A stretch of 64,000 bases of DNA, from positions 17,687,501 through 17,751,500 of the forward strand of contig NC_135006.1 of assembly GCF_051020985.1 (NCBI RefSeq). The letters run 5' to 3'. A program made the position numbers and the translations under genes. Position 1 is the stretch's first letter. Each line of letters begins with the position of its first letter. The stretch comes from Nomia melanderi. Taxonomy: Eukaryota; Arthropoda; Insecta; Hymenoptera; Halictidae. The notes under the pieces were generated by a model, which made no database searches, had not been told where the DNA came from, and was given only the letters and a program-made list of their open reading frames with translations. Shown piece after piece: positions 1 through 11,539 of this stretch.

Positions 1-312
1 GTTTCTGCCTCCCGTCGCGGGCCGCGGGTCTCGGATTAAAAAAGCCGCCGAGCAAACAGAAACTACGCTTACCAGATAATTTGTCGCGGTCCGTTGATTA
101 CCATCGCGGTTTCCCGGCTTCTCCGGTGACAGGCTGCTGTTCGTTGTAAATTCGGAATCTACTACGTTGTCTGTTGCTTCTGGAAACAGTATATACTGAT
201 TTTGATATGATAGACGAGGGGACGATGGTAATCGGGAGGCTAGCAATTTTTAGGGAACGGACTTCCGTATTGTCTTTGATTGTCCAACGCTGGAGCTACT
301 TAATGGGTAGCT

Positions 313-531
313 TTAACCCTTTGCGGTCCGAAGTGCTCTTGGTTTCTCACTTCGAGGTTCACGTGGATGTTAGTTCATTCAATGACAGCTTAATATGACC
401 CTATTTATTCAAGAATATTTGGGAGTCAGGGAAATGTTACCTTTAAATGGTACAATTGTGATACAAATAAATGTAGAAAAAATTGTTAAAACAGGTAGAG
501 GTTGCATAGGCATAGGACTGCTAAGGGTTAA
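313..531. mobile_element. TTAA-bounded MITE, family A
   Basis: The left end is TTAACCCTTTGCGGTCC and the right end, read on the other strand, is TTAACCCTTAGCAGTCC: 15 of 17 match. TTAA at both borders is the footprint expected of piggyBac-type transposition. It encodes nothing. Confidence 0.6.
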
Positions 532-557
532 TGCTTTCATAGTGGAATATTATACTT

Positions 558-725
558 ATAAGTGGCTTCTGTGTGAGAGCCGTGTCCATAGGAAAATGTT
601 CCCAACGTTTCGCCATCATTGCTCATTAGGTTGTATTAGTGTCTTTAACCCTGATGAAGCTGCAATGATAGCGAAACATTGGGAGCAATTTCCTACTGGG
701 CGGCTCTTACCCAAAAGCCACTTAT
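558..725. mobile_element. 168-bp foldback (hairpin) element
   Basis: The left arm (558-622) and the reverse complement of the right arm (660-725) match over about 65 nt with roughly a dozen differences. The termini are ATAAGTGGCTT and AAGCCACTTAT. Only about 35 nt separate the arms. A palindromic MITE is likeliest; a hairpin RNA precursor is possible. Confidence 0.65.
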
Positions 726-927
726 GAATACCTAAAAGGTAGTTCGGTAATTGCAGCCGTATACCTACAATGTAATCTTGATTCAGATAGTTTCACTTTC
801 GACTAAAATTCTCGTTGGAATTGCAATTTCTGCGGTTGTTCTCGTTGCCGTATAAATTCCCGCGAAAATCTCGATCACCCGGCGGAACGAGTCGCAGTCT
901 TCTCGACCGATTTTCTTGGGGTTTCAG

Positions 928-1081
928 CGGGAATCCCGAGTGCATCGAAGCCGCGACGGAATTGGGTCTGCTGTATCTTAAAATCGGCGATGTTCAGCGA
1001 GCGTTCCAGCAATTCGGGACCGCGCTCGCCCATTCCCCGAATTGCACCAGGGCGATTCTACCGATTGCCTACATAATCCAG
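928..1081 (+). CDS. BBS4: BBS4 coding exon (first in window)
   Basis: The acceptor is tttcag at 922-927 and the donor is CAG|gtgagc at 1081/1082. The first base completes a split codon (phase 2), so an upstream exon must exist outside the window. It encodes TPR sequence from GNPECIEAATELGLLYL to AILPIAYIIQ. An open frame continues on both sides, so the borders rest on splice consensus and alignment to BBS4. Confidence 0.9.
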
Positions 1082-4000
1082 GTGAGCGTTACTTCAAAGG
1101 TATGCAGACCGCGATGGGAGGGGGAATGGTTTCCATCCGATTCGATGATCCCATTCTTCGGATGATGCGATTCCTTCGTTCGGCTGATGCAGCTCTGCCG
1201 GATGCGCGCGTTCTTTTCTTCGCAACTAAGATAATTGCGGTCAATTCGCTGTTTAGATTAGATTACCAACAAACCTGCGAAAGCTTTGATGAGAGCAACA
1301 TGTCTTGATTGCCATTTTGTTCATTTTTGTGCTGTTATTTAGTAAGTCTACCATTGAAGATGTTTGCATTCATCGAATATCTTTCTTGTTTTAGGAAATA
1401 CAATTTTTAATCAAATCTGTTCAACGAGTTCAATTAAAGTTGAAAGAGGCTATGGTTATACTAATGTTCAAGTTGCCTTGTTAAGTGACTTCAACGATTC
1501 GACAAGTGAAACGTTGAGGTGAATGTGTAATAGAATACGACGTCTCTCGAGTTTTTGTATATGGTTCGTTGGCAATGCTGGCATCGACTTCCGCCGTTGC
1601 GAAACCCGTGCTTCATTTCAGATTCCCATCATCGGACCAACATCAGAGAACACGCGCATTTCTTATTCCCGCGGTGAACGCCGAACACTTCGTAGCAAGG
1701 GAATGTAGATCTCGATATTCAAATATCGTTTGGATATGCAGGATACGCTTGGCTATGGAAATATGTATTGACCTATAGTTGAGCGTCTGGACTATCAGTA
1801 GGGCGAACGGAACGATCGCTATTGCGGTACCCCGAGTTTCGTGGGTTCAGATAATGACCTCTGGAAATGATCGTTCAAACACTCGTAAATTCTATAATTC
1901 TTACATACTTCCGGTTGTTGAGTCACAAAACCAACCCTTTGCACTCCGGAGGCGCCTCTCAGTCGCCAATCATTGATTTGACACAGCTAAATTGTAAAGT
2001 TTGAGGTTTAATATTCAACTTTGTATGCATCAATATGAAATATTGAAAGAAAATAGTTTCCTTCCTCAGTGTATGCGCTCTTGTCTAATCAATTTTGGAA
2101 AATCTCATCTGCAGCTCATTAGGAAATATTGAGTGTTTCCAGTGAAAATTTCTGGAGTGCAAAGGGTTAATGTGCGTTCCTATAATGTGCAGATTAATAT
2201 ATCGAAGAGGCTGGGATGCAGTATACCGGCGTTATAGAATATTTGAGTGATACGTCGTTTGGATACTAGAATAATGGGCGGTCGTACACGGTAGTCGCCG
2301 CTGTATCGATCTTATCGACGTCGGGCACGGTTCGAACCGATTATAGACGTGCAGCGTAATGATTCACCGCAAAATCTAATGGCATTGCAAATCAATTACA
2401 CCGTTGTTTTCGATAGGTCACCTCCCGAAAATTGGCTTCGCGGTCGACGCGTAATGAACTTAAGTTCCCGTGACTGGCTGTGCGGTACCATAATGGCCGA
2501 ATTAGCCAGATCCAACGATGTTTACCGCGTAAACTCGAAACTACACAAAAAAGCGCTATTTTTCGAATATCGAGTCGGAAACGAGGTACCGCGATCAACG
2601 TGTTTAAAAACTAACGCAATAATGTAACGCAAACACGAGGATTAATGTTAATAGAATGATACCGGAAATTGCTGTATTAATACCTTTTGATGTATAATTA
2701 ATTTTCCGAGCGATATCGTCCGCCGAATGGCGCGGGATATTCCGTTCGATATTCACAGCGCGCGGATGTCGTCGGTGATGCTTTTAAAGATTCGAGTTTC
2801 CTTTTCAATAACCCGCATGCTGAAAATACGGAGCGCGTTTCGGTGTAAATTACGACCATTTTCTCGTGATATTCGTCGAAAATTTAATTAGTGTATGGGC
2901 ACCGCGTTGCAGCGTATCGATTTGATGGATTCACGAGCAATAGGAACGCGTAGAAATGCCCACGTTTTATTTCCTTCCTTTCTCTGAACCCTTAACATTT
3001 TTCCAATTCGCCCAGTAAATAATTTTTTATTTCTATGCGTTCTTTTATCTGTATATTGCTTTCTCCTATAGATCGTTTCTATAAACAACACCTTTAACAT
3101 TAGAATTACCGAAATGAAATCCTCTTTTCCAAATATCTTCATAGAAACTCCAAGAGTACAGTTGAGATTCTAATAAATAATAGATAAATCATCGATTACT
3201 AATTTGTTCCTTTAGTCGTTTCTCAAAGAAACATCCGTCGCTCCAGAACAATTGGGAAAGAGGAATTCAAGAATAGAATTCTCATGGAATTTTTATGAAT
3301 CAAACTCCACGAAACGCAATAAAGCATTTATTATCGTTGCTTTCCAGAATCACCAGGAGTACGACGTGGCGTTGTCCAAGTACAAGCTGGCGGCGCAGTC
3401 GATCCCGGAGTCGCACGCTTTATGGAACAACGTGGGAATGTGCTTCTACGGGAAACAGAAATTCGTCGCTGTAAGTGTCCGAACACACGTGTTTGTGATT
3501 CTCCGCGCGACGTTTCTCGGTCCACCACTGGCGAACGATCCCTCGTTCCTCGCCAGACGACGGATATTTGGATTCTCCGGCGGATAGAAATGGCGGTTGC
3601 GACTGCGGCGTCGGCATTCTTCCGGTTATGGAGGGATCAAAATTGAATAATGGCCACGCGCCTGGATTTCCGATAAATTCCTCGCCACGAAATTAAATCC
3701 CAGGTTTTACGTATCGCGCTCCACCCCTGTTGAATAATAGTCTCTCGAAGACTAGTTGCTCGAGAGACAATTCGAACGGTCGTTTCCGGCGAACGTTGCG
3801 TTCCTAATTGCAGAAGACAATTCGTTGCTGGGATCAGAATTGAATAACTAGCGAGAGAAACTTTGTATCGCGGAAGAGAATTTACTGGAACCGTCGAAAT
3901 TCTATTGCGGACTCAGAGAAACTACGTATGTGATCGTTTCAAGCGACTCTTGCCACCTGGCTGGCGGCAATCGATGAATCATCTTGTTCTTTATACCCGA

Positions 4001-7000
4001 GGAGAAAATTCCGTCCAGGATTGAACGACGATAATTCATTCAGAGTCCATTAAAGAGGACGGTGCACGCGCGGCCCGGTCTTCGAGTGATGGCCGGGTCA
4101 CACTTGCGTTCCGAAGGAACTTAATTAGGGGACGAGACTGAGCCGTGCAACGCTGCAGCAAGAGGAATCGGTGAATGTAAATTACTTCGAGGTATCCTCT
4201 AATTGGAAGTGCAGTTCACGCGAAGAACACCGGTTCTATCGTGCTAAACAGGATCGATTCCTTTGTGCTTCGTTTCGACCAGTTACACTGCGAACGGAAG
4301 GTCAACGTCTTTTCAAACGAAAGAGTATATACTGAGCAATTCATACTAATTTTCATTTATCATTTATATTAGAGTAATTCCGAGAAATATGGTCCTTGCA
4401 CAGTGGACTCAAATATTCTTCGTATTTACTATATACCAAAGAAATTCAGTAACGCAAACTGAATATGAGTTTCTGTAGAGAATTTTGAAAAAGTCCACTC
4501 GACTGTTTAGAGTCCAGTGTGAGCAATATTCGATGCAACAGTACTTTCAAAAAAAGTGGGCCATCTCTTTGATCTAACATTCCACAAGGTGATTTACTCA
4601 CGTTTCTCAAGAAAGAGTTTGACGTATGAACCTGTTTACATTTTTCTGTAAACAGACTAATTACAGGAAAGATTGATTGCAGTAAGAAGCGCTTGCTGAA
4701 AAACGCGGAAACGTACGAATGCTCCATTTAACATAATGCTCTAGTTGCCATTAATAGTTCCGCGAGTCGCTGTGTTAATTACCGACGCAGACGTTATATA
4801 AGCCACCGCGATTGACACAGCGAAGATGGAGTTCCTATTGGAGTTCGTTCAAACAGTCGAGTTGTCTGGATAACAGTTTATTCAACTCGGATCGGAGCGA
4901 TTACGCTTCTAGGTTTGCTTCGGAACGTCTTCCAGAGACGCGGCAAAGAACACCGAGCCGAGCAAACCTCCTTTCTCTTTCGATTATCGGGAGCATCATG
5001 GAAAACGCCGCTTCAAAGAGCACTGCGCGTTGCTAAAGAGAAAACCAGCGAAATGAATACCAGTCGTAGCATCATACGTGTAGCTCAGAAAATGCGGTCG
5101 ATTTCCATCTTCTGATTTTTATAAATTCCAGTAGAATAAGTAACATTCTGTTCAGTCATAACGCAACAGTCTCAACGACCTACTACTGCGTTGTGACTGG
5201 TATACATTGTAACTTGAAAGTTACAAAATATATTCGTTTGATGAAATTATCGAAACTATTCAGTACATTGTTAATTCATATTCATATGTGGATATTTATT
5301 AATTTTGTACTAGATTTTGTTATAATCATGAACATAAATTCGGCCCATAGAGGGTTGAATTATTCACGCATTCACCGTCAGTTAATAGCCTTGCCGACTG
5401 CTCGAGAAACTTGAAATAAAATATTAAGCTGTCCGATTATGAATAGCTTCAGCTTTTCGAGCGAATTAAATCCCACCGTGCATAAGAAGCTATGCAAAAG
5501 TTGGGACAGCGTTCGACCCACCTAAGCCCGACGAGTTGACACGTTAAGCGCCGTGTCAGTCACTGGTGACTGGTCGCAATACGACCTGGTCGCCCTTACG
5601 CGTGCACGACAAACCATTCATCCTACAATACTTTGATCTACGCTAAATATTCTAGATACTACAATAATTGTTCCCGCTTTTATTTGCTACGAAAGACAAA
5701 CTCTATGGGAAAACGCTTGAGATTTTCGCGGCGCCTAACGTGTCAAGGGGTTACGCGGTTAAATATTTCCAGAACGGTAATAACGTTCTGCCGGCGCGGG
5801 GGAGCACGGCAGCCCCCGGAAAGGGAGAAAGTTTCTTAATCCACTCGGTGTTATTCCGTCGGACGCTAACGCACAGCCAGCGGGCCCAGGCTCCGAAGTT
5901 AAGTGGATTAAGTTTAAACCTCGGCTTTGGCCGCCCAGCCGCCGATAAGAAGACCTCGGGAACAGGCCGGCCGAGGAAAAACGCGCGGGTCGGATAAGAA
6001 AAAACGGGGATGCCGGGTCACGCGTTCTCGCCCCGGTTCCCGGACCGACAAGTTCATTTTTACGCGTCGCCCGTTCGGCAATCGATCACCTCCGCCGGCG
6101 TTTGCATAATCCGAACGATCCCTGATTATTATTAACCCTTCGCCCTTTGCACTCCGAATTCCTTTCGCGCTCTCCCCTCGGTAACGCTGTATTATTATGA
6201 TAATTGAATGCATTTGAAAGAATATTTAGTTTGTAGAGAGCAGTTTAAATGATTCTTCTTACTAATAATATTGAAAGCAATATAATTTTAATATAATTAT
6301 TAGGATATTTTCTTTGGAACGCTTTTGGAGGAGTAGATAGTTTGTAGAGGGTAAACTAATAGGAAACTTACTAATTGAGAATAATATAATATGATCTATT
6401 TGAGAAATAGGAGCGCAAAGGGTTAACGCCGCCATTTTATTATTTTCATCACTGCTCTTGTAATATTTACAATGAACACGTGAAGTATCACGCTAGTTTC
6501 TATGAATTTCCTTCTTATCTATGTCAAGGTACTTTCGCCGGTGAGCAAACTTGAAATACTTCCGGTTCGTTAAGGGTTAATTCAAATATTTCATTATATA
6601 TTTACCTTTGCAGGCGATCACCTGCTTGAAGAGAGCACACTACCTGAGCCCGATGGCCTTCCTGCCAGCTTACAATCTCGGCATGGTTCTGCTGACCACT
6701 GGGCAACCCGCATCAGCCGCTGTCTACCTGTGTGCCGCGGTCAGCGCCGATTCCAGCAACCCTATGGCCTATCTTCTGCTTGGACGTAAGCACCATCTGG
6801 GACAAAAGGACGACGCAGCTCTTCTTGCTATTACCTGAGTAGCCTAGAATTAGCCGGGAAAATTCGTGCGGTCTTGTTAGCCATGAATCGAGGTCCAATT
6901 TCAATTAGTTGCACCAGTCAACCCTTTGGCTACTGTTGGCCCCATAGGCTGTAAAATGTCATTGACATATATTGTATAAATATGATTATTTTAGAGTGGT

Positions 7001-8889
7001 TTGATTTCTTCTCAGAAATATACGTTGACGTAATATTCTGTGGCTAAAGGGTTAATTAATGAGATTAGTAGCAAGTCACGTTCACAGTATCATATAAAAC
7101 ATTATTTCAAAAACATTCTGTGTTTGGATTTCTAAGAACTCGCACGAACTTTCTCCGGTATAATGTCTATAGTTTGACACGAGTCGCCATCTTTCCTAAG
7201 TTCACCAAGGTTTCCGTCTAAGATTCCCGTTCACCAAGATTCTCGTTCGATCAGAAGAACTTCTTTCGCGATTAGTTGAGAAAAGTAAAGAGAGTCGCCC
7301 GGATATTGCACCCCATTCTCCGGCAACGTTTTTCTTCTACAAGTTTAAAATGAGAGTCCCGCCGCACGTCCGCATTCGTAAAATATGGAAAAAGTGTGCG
7401 CTATCTTCTCGTCCCGGGGCGTATAATCTCGTTGATGTTATGTTGATGAAAAAGCGGGACACGGCGGAAAAGCCGATAGAACGGGAGCCCGGTTCGGCGG
7501 CGTTCTTTGTGTGCTCGGTGTGTCATCGATGCATCGATCATCCGTTATTCGATTACCAGGCAAAGTAGCCTTCAAAAACCGGGACGGACAGGCCGGTGGC
7601 ACGAGACAAAGGGGAGGATCAGCTTCGGGGCGACGTCGTTATTAATAATAACAACCGCGAAGCTTTTTCTCCGCCGTGTTTCCGCTATAATTCTTCTTTT
7701 TCTCTCGTTACGGCGCCATAATTCTCGGCGAGCGTCGCGTCCGCGACCGCCGCGTGATACATTCCTATCGCGCACGGGAAAAATGGAAAAGCGAGAGGGA
7801 AAAGGGAGGAGAACAGCGGAGCGAGTTTCGCAACGCGGCCGGACGTCGCGATAGGAGATAGGTTTGTGTGTCATTGTCGCATAGGAAATTCTAATCGTAT
7901 CGACCGCGGAGAATATCACCGCCGGCAGGATGCTCGATGATGGTCATTGCCGTTTGCAGTCGCCCTGAAACGCCTGGACGACCTGGAAGGCGCGGAGAAG
8001 GTGTTGCAGAAGGCGCACGCGTTGTCGCCCCAGGATCCTCTGATATTAATTAATTACGCGATCACCCTGAGCGCGCTGGGAAACACCAGCGGCGCCGAGG
8101 AACTTTTAACGTCGCTGAATGATATCACTGCTGTCATCGACGTGGACGCGCAGGCAAGTCTCTCGTCGTCGTGATGCGGATGTTTGGTATCGTTATCAGA
8201 AGTATCTAGAGGAAAAAATGTGACATTAGAATTACTGGATAGACCGAGGTGAATTTGTAGGAAGTTGACACGTTGAATGTCGTGGCTAAATCCAATTACT
8301 GTTCAGTTAATTAAGCGATGACTAATGTATTATATTACAAGTGTACTGTAAATAATGCTATACAGTACTATAACTAATATTGTAAACAATATACCATAGG
8401 CACACTACAACTATAAATAACGATACAGTATAAAGAACGTGATACGATTAACACTAGAACTAAAGCATTTAATACGATTAATATACAATTCCTATAGAAA
8501 CTTAACTTCAGTTTCTTCAGACATCCATTATAGTACTCAAATGAAACTATTTACTTTCAAAATCATTTCGAAGATATCAATAATTGCTAAACAAAAAAAT
8601 CGAAACCAGTCATTTTGAGTGGTACGGTAGTTCTAGTGTTAAACGATTTAACGTTTCTTTCATCTCGTGTATATATCTTGCTTCGTGGAATTCTCCAACG
8701 TATTAAGCTTCCAACTTTGTTTGGCTTCCAACTCGGAATTGTCCTGACCCTTGCTGTACAGAATTTTAACGTCTTGTTCGTTTGTTCTCGCAGATAACGC
8801 AGACGGCGAAGAGGCTGTCGACGAAACTTCAAGCAGACAAGGCGTCCGGCGACGAAGCGACCAGAGTCCTCAGCGAGGACGAAGTTTGA
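928..8889 (+). CDS. BBS4: BBS4 gene, 3' part: five C-terminal coding exons
   Basis: Joined coding exons are 928-1081, 3348-3470, 6614-6785, 7960-8153 and 8794-8889. The join gives 245 residues plus TGA, all phases agreeing. The product matches the C-terminal half of BBS4, a tetratricopeptide-repeat subunit of the BBSome that carries membrane cargo in and out of cilia and binds pericentriolar material. Diagnostic stretches are TELGLLYLKIGDVQRAF, YDVALSKYKLAAQSIPES, LWNNVGMCFYGKQKFVA, AITCLKRAHYLSP and LILINYAITLSALG, which align without gaps to vertebrate BBS4 across each splice junction. Vertebrate BBS4 is about 520 residues, so the N-terminal TPRs are encoded left of the window; I found no earlier exon in 1-927. 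The tail after the last TPR is short, without the long low-complexity C-terminus of vertebrates. In insects BBS genes are expected to act in ciliated sensory neurons (family knowledge). Alternative identity is unlikely. Confidence 0.93.
1082..3347 (+). other. BBS4 intron
   Basis: GT-AG intron. It holds a family A MITE at 1931-2170; otherwise AT-rich unique sequence with no exon-like or RNA-gene signal that I can support. Confidence 0.6.
1931..2170 (+). mobile_element. TTAA-type MITE, family A
   Basis: The left end is CCAACCCTTTGCACTCC (TTAA decayed to CCAA); the right end is GGAGTGCAAAGGGTTAA. The interior carries the family block TTTGACACAGC..AAAGTTTGA..TTTAATATT..ACTTTGTA..TGAAATATTGAAA also found at 25718, 31721 (inverted), 39333 and 50651. 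Confidence 0.75.
3348..3470 (+). CDS. BBS4: BBS4 coding exon (NHQEYDVALSKY...)
   Basis: The exon is 123 nt, 41 codons, phase 0 at both ends. The acceptor is tttccag ending at 3347 and the donor is GCT|gtaagt at 3471. It carries the most conserved BBS4 signature, PES..LWNNVGMCF.GK.K.VA. Confidence 0.93.
5203..5358 (+). mobile_element. Family B MITE, 3' half
   Basis: It starts in the subterminal palindrome GTAACTTGAAAGTTAC and ends CCCATAGAGGGTTGAA, the decayed family B right end. It aligns along its length with 59458-59605 and with the inverted copy at 58872-59140. The 5' half is missing. Confidence 0.7.
6132..6426. mobile_element. TTAA-bounded MITE, family A
   Basis: The left end is TTAACCCTTCGCCCTTTG followed by CACTCC; the right end is GGAGCGCAAAGGGTTAA. 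The left terminus appears to hold a doubled CCCTT motif. Confidence 0.6.
6614..6785 (+). CDS. BBS4: BBS4 coding exon (AITCLKRAHYLSP...)
   Basis: The acceptor is acctttgcag ending at 6613; the donor gtaagc starts at 6786. The length is 172 nt, leaving one base (c) of a Leu codon completed by the next exon. It encodes two TPR helices pairs, including YNLGMVLL and the alanine-rich PASAAVYLCAAVSAD. Confidence 0.93.
6786..7959 (+). other. BBS4 intron
   Basis: It contains a family A-like element (6918-7055), then a GC-rich stretch (about 7420-7860) with overlapping open frames on both strands. None resembles a protein family, and base composition explains them. Confidence 0.55.
6918..7055. mobile_element. 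Short TTAA-type MITE, family A variant
   Basis: The left end is TCAACCCTTTGGCTACTG and the right end is GTGGCTAAAGGGTTAA. Inverted ends match over CCCTTTGGCTAC versus CCCTTTAGCCAC; length about 138 bp. Confidence 0.6.
7960..8153 (+). CDS. BBS4: BBS4 coding exon ending at a GC donor
   Basis: The acceptor is cgtttgcag ending at 7959. The first two bases complete a Leu codon, giving LLLG-L-ALKRLDDLEGAEKV as in other BBS4 proteins. It ends VIDVDAQ at CAG|gcaagt (8153/8154), a GC-type donor that otherwise fits the donor consensus. Read-through of this exon would reach a TGA at 8172-8174, only seven codons on, so the GC splice is needed to reach the conserved last exon. Confidence 0.88.
8154..8793 (+). 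other. BBS4 GC-AG intron
   Basis: It begins gcaagt and ends ctcgcag. It is required to keep the frame into the conserved last exon. It contains the family C element at 8448-8642. Confidence 0.8.
8448..8642 (+). mobile_element. TTAA-bounded MITE, family C
   Basis: The left end is TTAACACTAGAACTA and the right end TAGTTCTAGTGTTAA. The interior (GCATTTAATACGATTA, AATTCCTATA, CAGTTTCTTCAG, TTCAAAATCATTTCGAA) matches the copy at 29772-29988 nearly end to end. Confidence 0.8.
8794..8889 (+). CDS. BBS4: BBS4 last coding exon
   Basis: The acceptor is tgttctcgcag ending at 8793 and the stop is TGA at 8887-8889. It encodes 31 residues starting ITQTAKRLSTKLQ, aligning with the vertebrate segment that reads EMAQKLGAALQ at the same place. 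It is charged and probably helical. A long open frame on the opposite strand (8587-9147) is only a shadow. Confidence 0.85.
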   Translation: MTQTAKRLSTKLQADKASGDEATRVLSEDEV

Positions 8890-8938
8890 AGTTGCCGTCG
8901 CCGACGGCTGAAGGGTGTCGAGAAAGCCCGTGGAAATG

Positions 8939-8944
8939 AATAAA
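8939..8944 (+). terminator. predicted BBS4 poly(A) signal AATAAA
   Basis: A canonical AATAAA lies 50 nt after the BBS4 stop codon, with a T-rich, G/T-containing stretch following within about 60 nt. This predicts a very short 3' UTR of roughly 70-80 nt. Confidence 0.6.
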
Positions 8945-10434
8945 ACTCGCCTGCACGTTCGACTTCGTCTCGTTTCAAAGAGTTTATGAAGACCAATCCT
9001 CCTTCCTCGGGCTCCCGGATTATTCAGAACTTTCGCCCCTTCTTCTCGACCCGCCGCTGATTCTTCAGTCATCCGTTTCCTCGCTCGAACGCGCCACGTG
9101 TCGAGGAGACCCAGTTTTCTCAACGCTGGAACCACCGAGCCTATCAAAAGCTTTGACAGTCGTTCTGAACTGAAGGGAATATATCGTCAGGATTTTTGCA
9201 AGGATCACATGTTGATCCTATCAACCTCTTACTGGAAAGACATACCACACATGAGATGATTTCATTCCAAAATTGCTATCTTACATACCGACACTCTTGT
9301 ACTCATTTCAGATTACTTTGAAATGCATCGCTCTATGCAATATCATTCAGAAACAAAATTACTGATAAATCTGCCTAAAATAAGTAAGAACTCCCCACGC
9401 GAGATTTTGCCAAATCTTCATTTCCAGTTGAATGCCGCACGATTTCATGGTGCAAAATACTTGAAATGGAAAAAATATAATATTAAATCATTTGATTGAG
9501 TTGCATTGTTAGTATTGCAGGTTCATCTAGCTGAATGTCACCACATTAGTTAGCATTATTTATAACATAGAAATGTTTCCAAATAATCATGGTTAAATTG
9601 AGTGACCGGTGACCCCCATGGCAATCGACGTGTTAAGAGGTTAACAATGTCAACATGTAATCCTTACAAGATTCCTGACGATATTCTCTTCGATTCCATC
9701 GAAAGGGGAAGTCCGGACGACTGTCGAGGCTTCAACCCGATTGTTTACAAACAATTGAATTATTCAAGCAACAAGAGATCACCGCATAATTCTATGTTTC
9801 TCCAGTATTTAGGAGTTCAATGTACAATTCACCCTCGTCTGCCGAAGGCTCGGCGTATTTTAAGAATCCCCGCGCGCGAAGGGTTAATTGACCTGCTCCC
9901 AACGGACGTGTCAGCGATTCGCGGGGACAGGGATCACGGAGCAACATCGAGGCGGCCGTCCCTTCGATTTTTCTTCCCGACATTATCCCGGACGCTCGGC
10001 TTCGCGGGATTAACCCGTTCGCCGTCTCTTTTCACTGGAAGTTCACGCTCCAACCGCCGCCCTCGCGTCACAGCGCGTTGCTTATCGGACCGTGATCGGG
10101 AAACGGGTGCATTAAGGAAGTAATTAAACTGTTTCTTAACGGATTGCCTCTCGCGCGATCGTCAGCCTCGCCGATCTATCGCGCGTATTCTGATATTTTG
10201 TTAACGAACCTTGTGCCGGTTAATTTAAACTTCGATCAACTTGTCCCTCCGCAGTCGACTAGTTCGTTACGAATACACGAAATTCTGCTCGGCGAAACTT
10301 TGCGCCACCGCTAGCGTGTGTCTTGTTTGAGCTTCCGAAGATGCGGATTCTCCGGTGCAACCGCGTTTTATTGGTTCGTCAATATTTTATTCATCGGCGA
10401 TTCAGTCGTCCTTCAGCGAGAACTGAAGATTGCT

Positions 10435-10814
10435 TTAACCCTTTGCACTCGAGAATTCCTCATTATAAATCTTATTTCCCGAGCTTGAACGATACTTGTT
10501 ACTAACATATAGTAACACCATAAATAACAAATAACTCAATAACCACTTCATTAACCCTCTGTAGGCCCATGTAACTTTAAAGTCACATATATTGGCATCT
10601 TGTTGATTTATTTCATTTTACACTCGAAGTGGTGAATGAAATTAACGCTCAAGCATGAAAGTTTAACGTCATTGTAACTTGAAAGTTACAAAATATATTC
10701 GAATTATTTGATTTCGTTGTTCCTACACGTTACATAAAATTTAACACTGAATCTCCAATTTTTATATCGCGTCGAGTGAAACGTCCACTGAAAGACCCGA
10801 GTGCAAAGGGTTAA
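10435..10814. mobile_element. Family A MITE interrupted by a family B element
   Basis: The outer ends are TTAACCCTTTGCACTCG (10435) and GAGTGCAAAGGGTTAA (ending 10814). Inside, TTAACCCTCTGTAGGCCC begins a family B sequence at 10551. Confidence 0.65.
10551..10731 (+). mobile_element. Family B MITE, 5' part, nested
   Basis: It begins TTAACCCTCTGTAGGCCC and includes GTAACTTTAAAGTCAC, CTTGTTGATTTATTTCATTT, GTTTAACGTCATTG and GTAACTTGAAAGTTAC in the same order as the copy at 58872-59140 (inverted). Similarity fades after ATATATTCG. Confidence 0.7.
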
Positions 10815-11539
10815 TAAATTATTCCACCCCGTGATCTCGGTTCATCCTCCAATGATTCCCTTACAAACCACTCGCCAGAAAGCTCCTCGAATTTCCGTGG
10901 AATTAATAGGCGCGATTAATAAGAAATCAATTTGAATGAATTTAGAATTTGCGGCGCGCAACGCTGCGTTTCGGGTACAGTCGACCGGTTCCCAGAAGAC
11001 ACCGGGACATAGGCGCGCGCGCGGAGGCAGGAGCGTTTAAACTTTACGCACACGGGGAAAGCATTCAATCGGATTTGCCGGGGATAATTAATTTAAAGCC
11101 TCCCGAAGGCAGAGCAGCGCAGGAAGACGAGCGACACACGCTTCTGCGCCAGCTTCCCTCTGTTGACGAAGAAACTCGATTAGGGAGGCGACAGAACGAT
11201 GCACGGAGGTTGCGGGGCGTGGGACGCTGGTCGACCGGTAAAATTGGAGAATGTAAATTGCCTCTCGCGCAGGATATGCCATCGATTCGCGGCTCTGTTT
11301 TGCACGCGCGTTGCTGGCGGCCTGAAAAATGAGAATTACCGGTCGAAACGGATGGTCTTGCTTTTCTTATCTTGTAGATATTTCTGTCGCGAACGTATCG
11401 AGTAGACGAGATTATTTTGTGAACTGATAGTTTCTGTTGTTTACCGTGATGGAGAGCTGTGGGAACTTTTCTTATTTTCTGTGACCTTGCTATTATTGCT
11501 GCGATCTTTCTGTTAGTATTCTTATCATTTACGATATAG

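Larger units (their letters stand above)
1..927 (+). other. BBS4 intron, 3' part
   Basis: No coding exon recognised. It contains a TTAA-bounded element (313-531) and a long foldback element (558-725), and ends with the polypyrimidine-poor acceptor tttcag before 928. Open frames here are non-conserved and overlap the repeats. Confidence 0.6.
3471..6613 (+). other. BBS4 intron
   Basis: GT-AG intron, 3.1 kb. It contains a family B fragment (5203-5358), a short family M end near 5536 and a family A element (6132-6426). A TATA-like motif near 4794 is followed only by short unrecognised open frames. The rest shows nothing. Confidence 0.6.

Noticed and set aside
4790..5036. TATATAAG followed by an open frame, as a nested gene in the BBS4 intron
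   Set aside because: The frames are short, unrecognised and without splice or poly(A) context; a chance TATA-like word is likely.
8587..9147. 186-codon open frame on the minus strand across the BBS4 last exon
   Set aside because: It is antisense to a conserved exon, has no recognisable domain and is explained by base composition.
9602..10123. 173-codon plus-strand frame
   Set aside because: No recognisable domain, contains a family A end, and no splice or promoter context.
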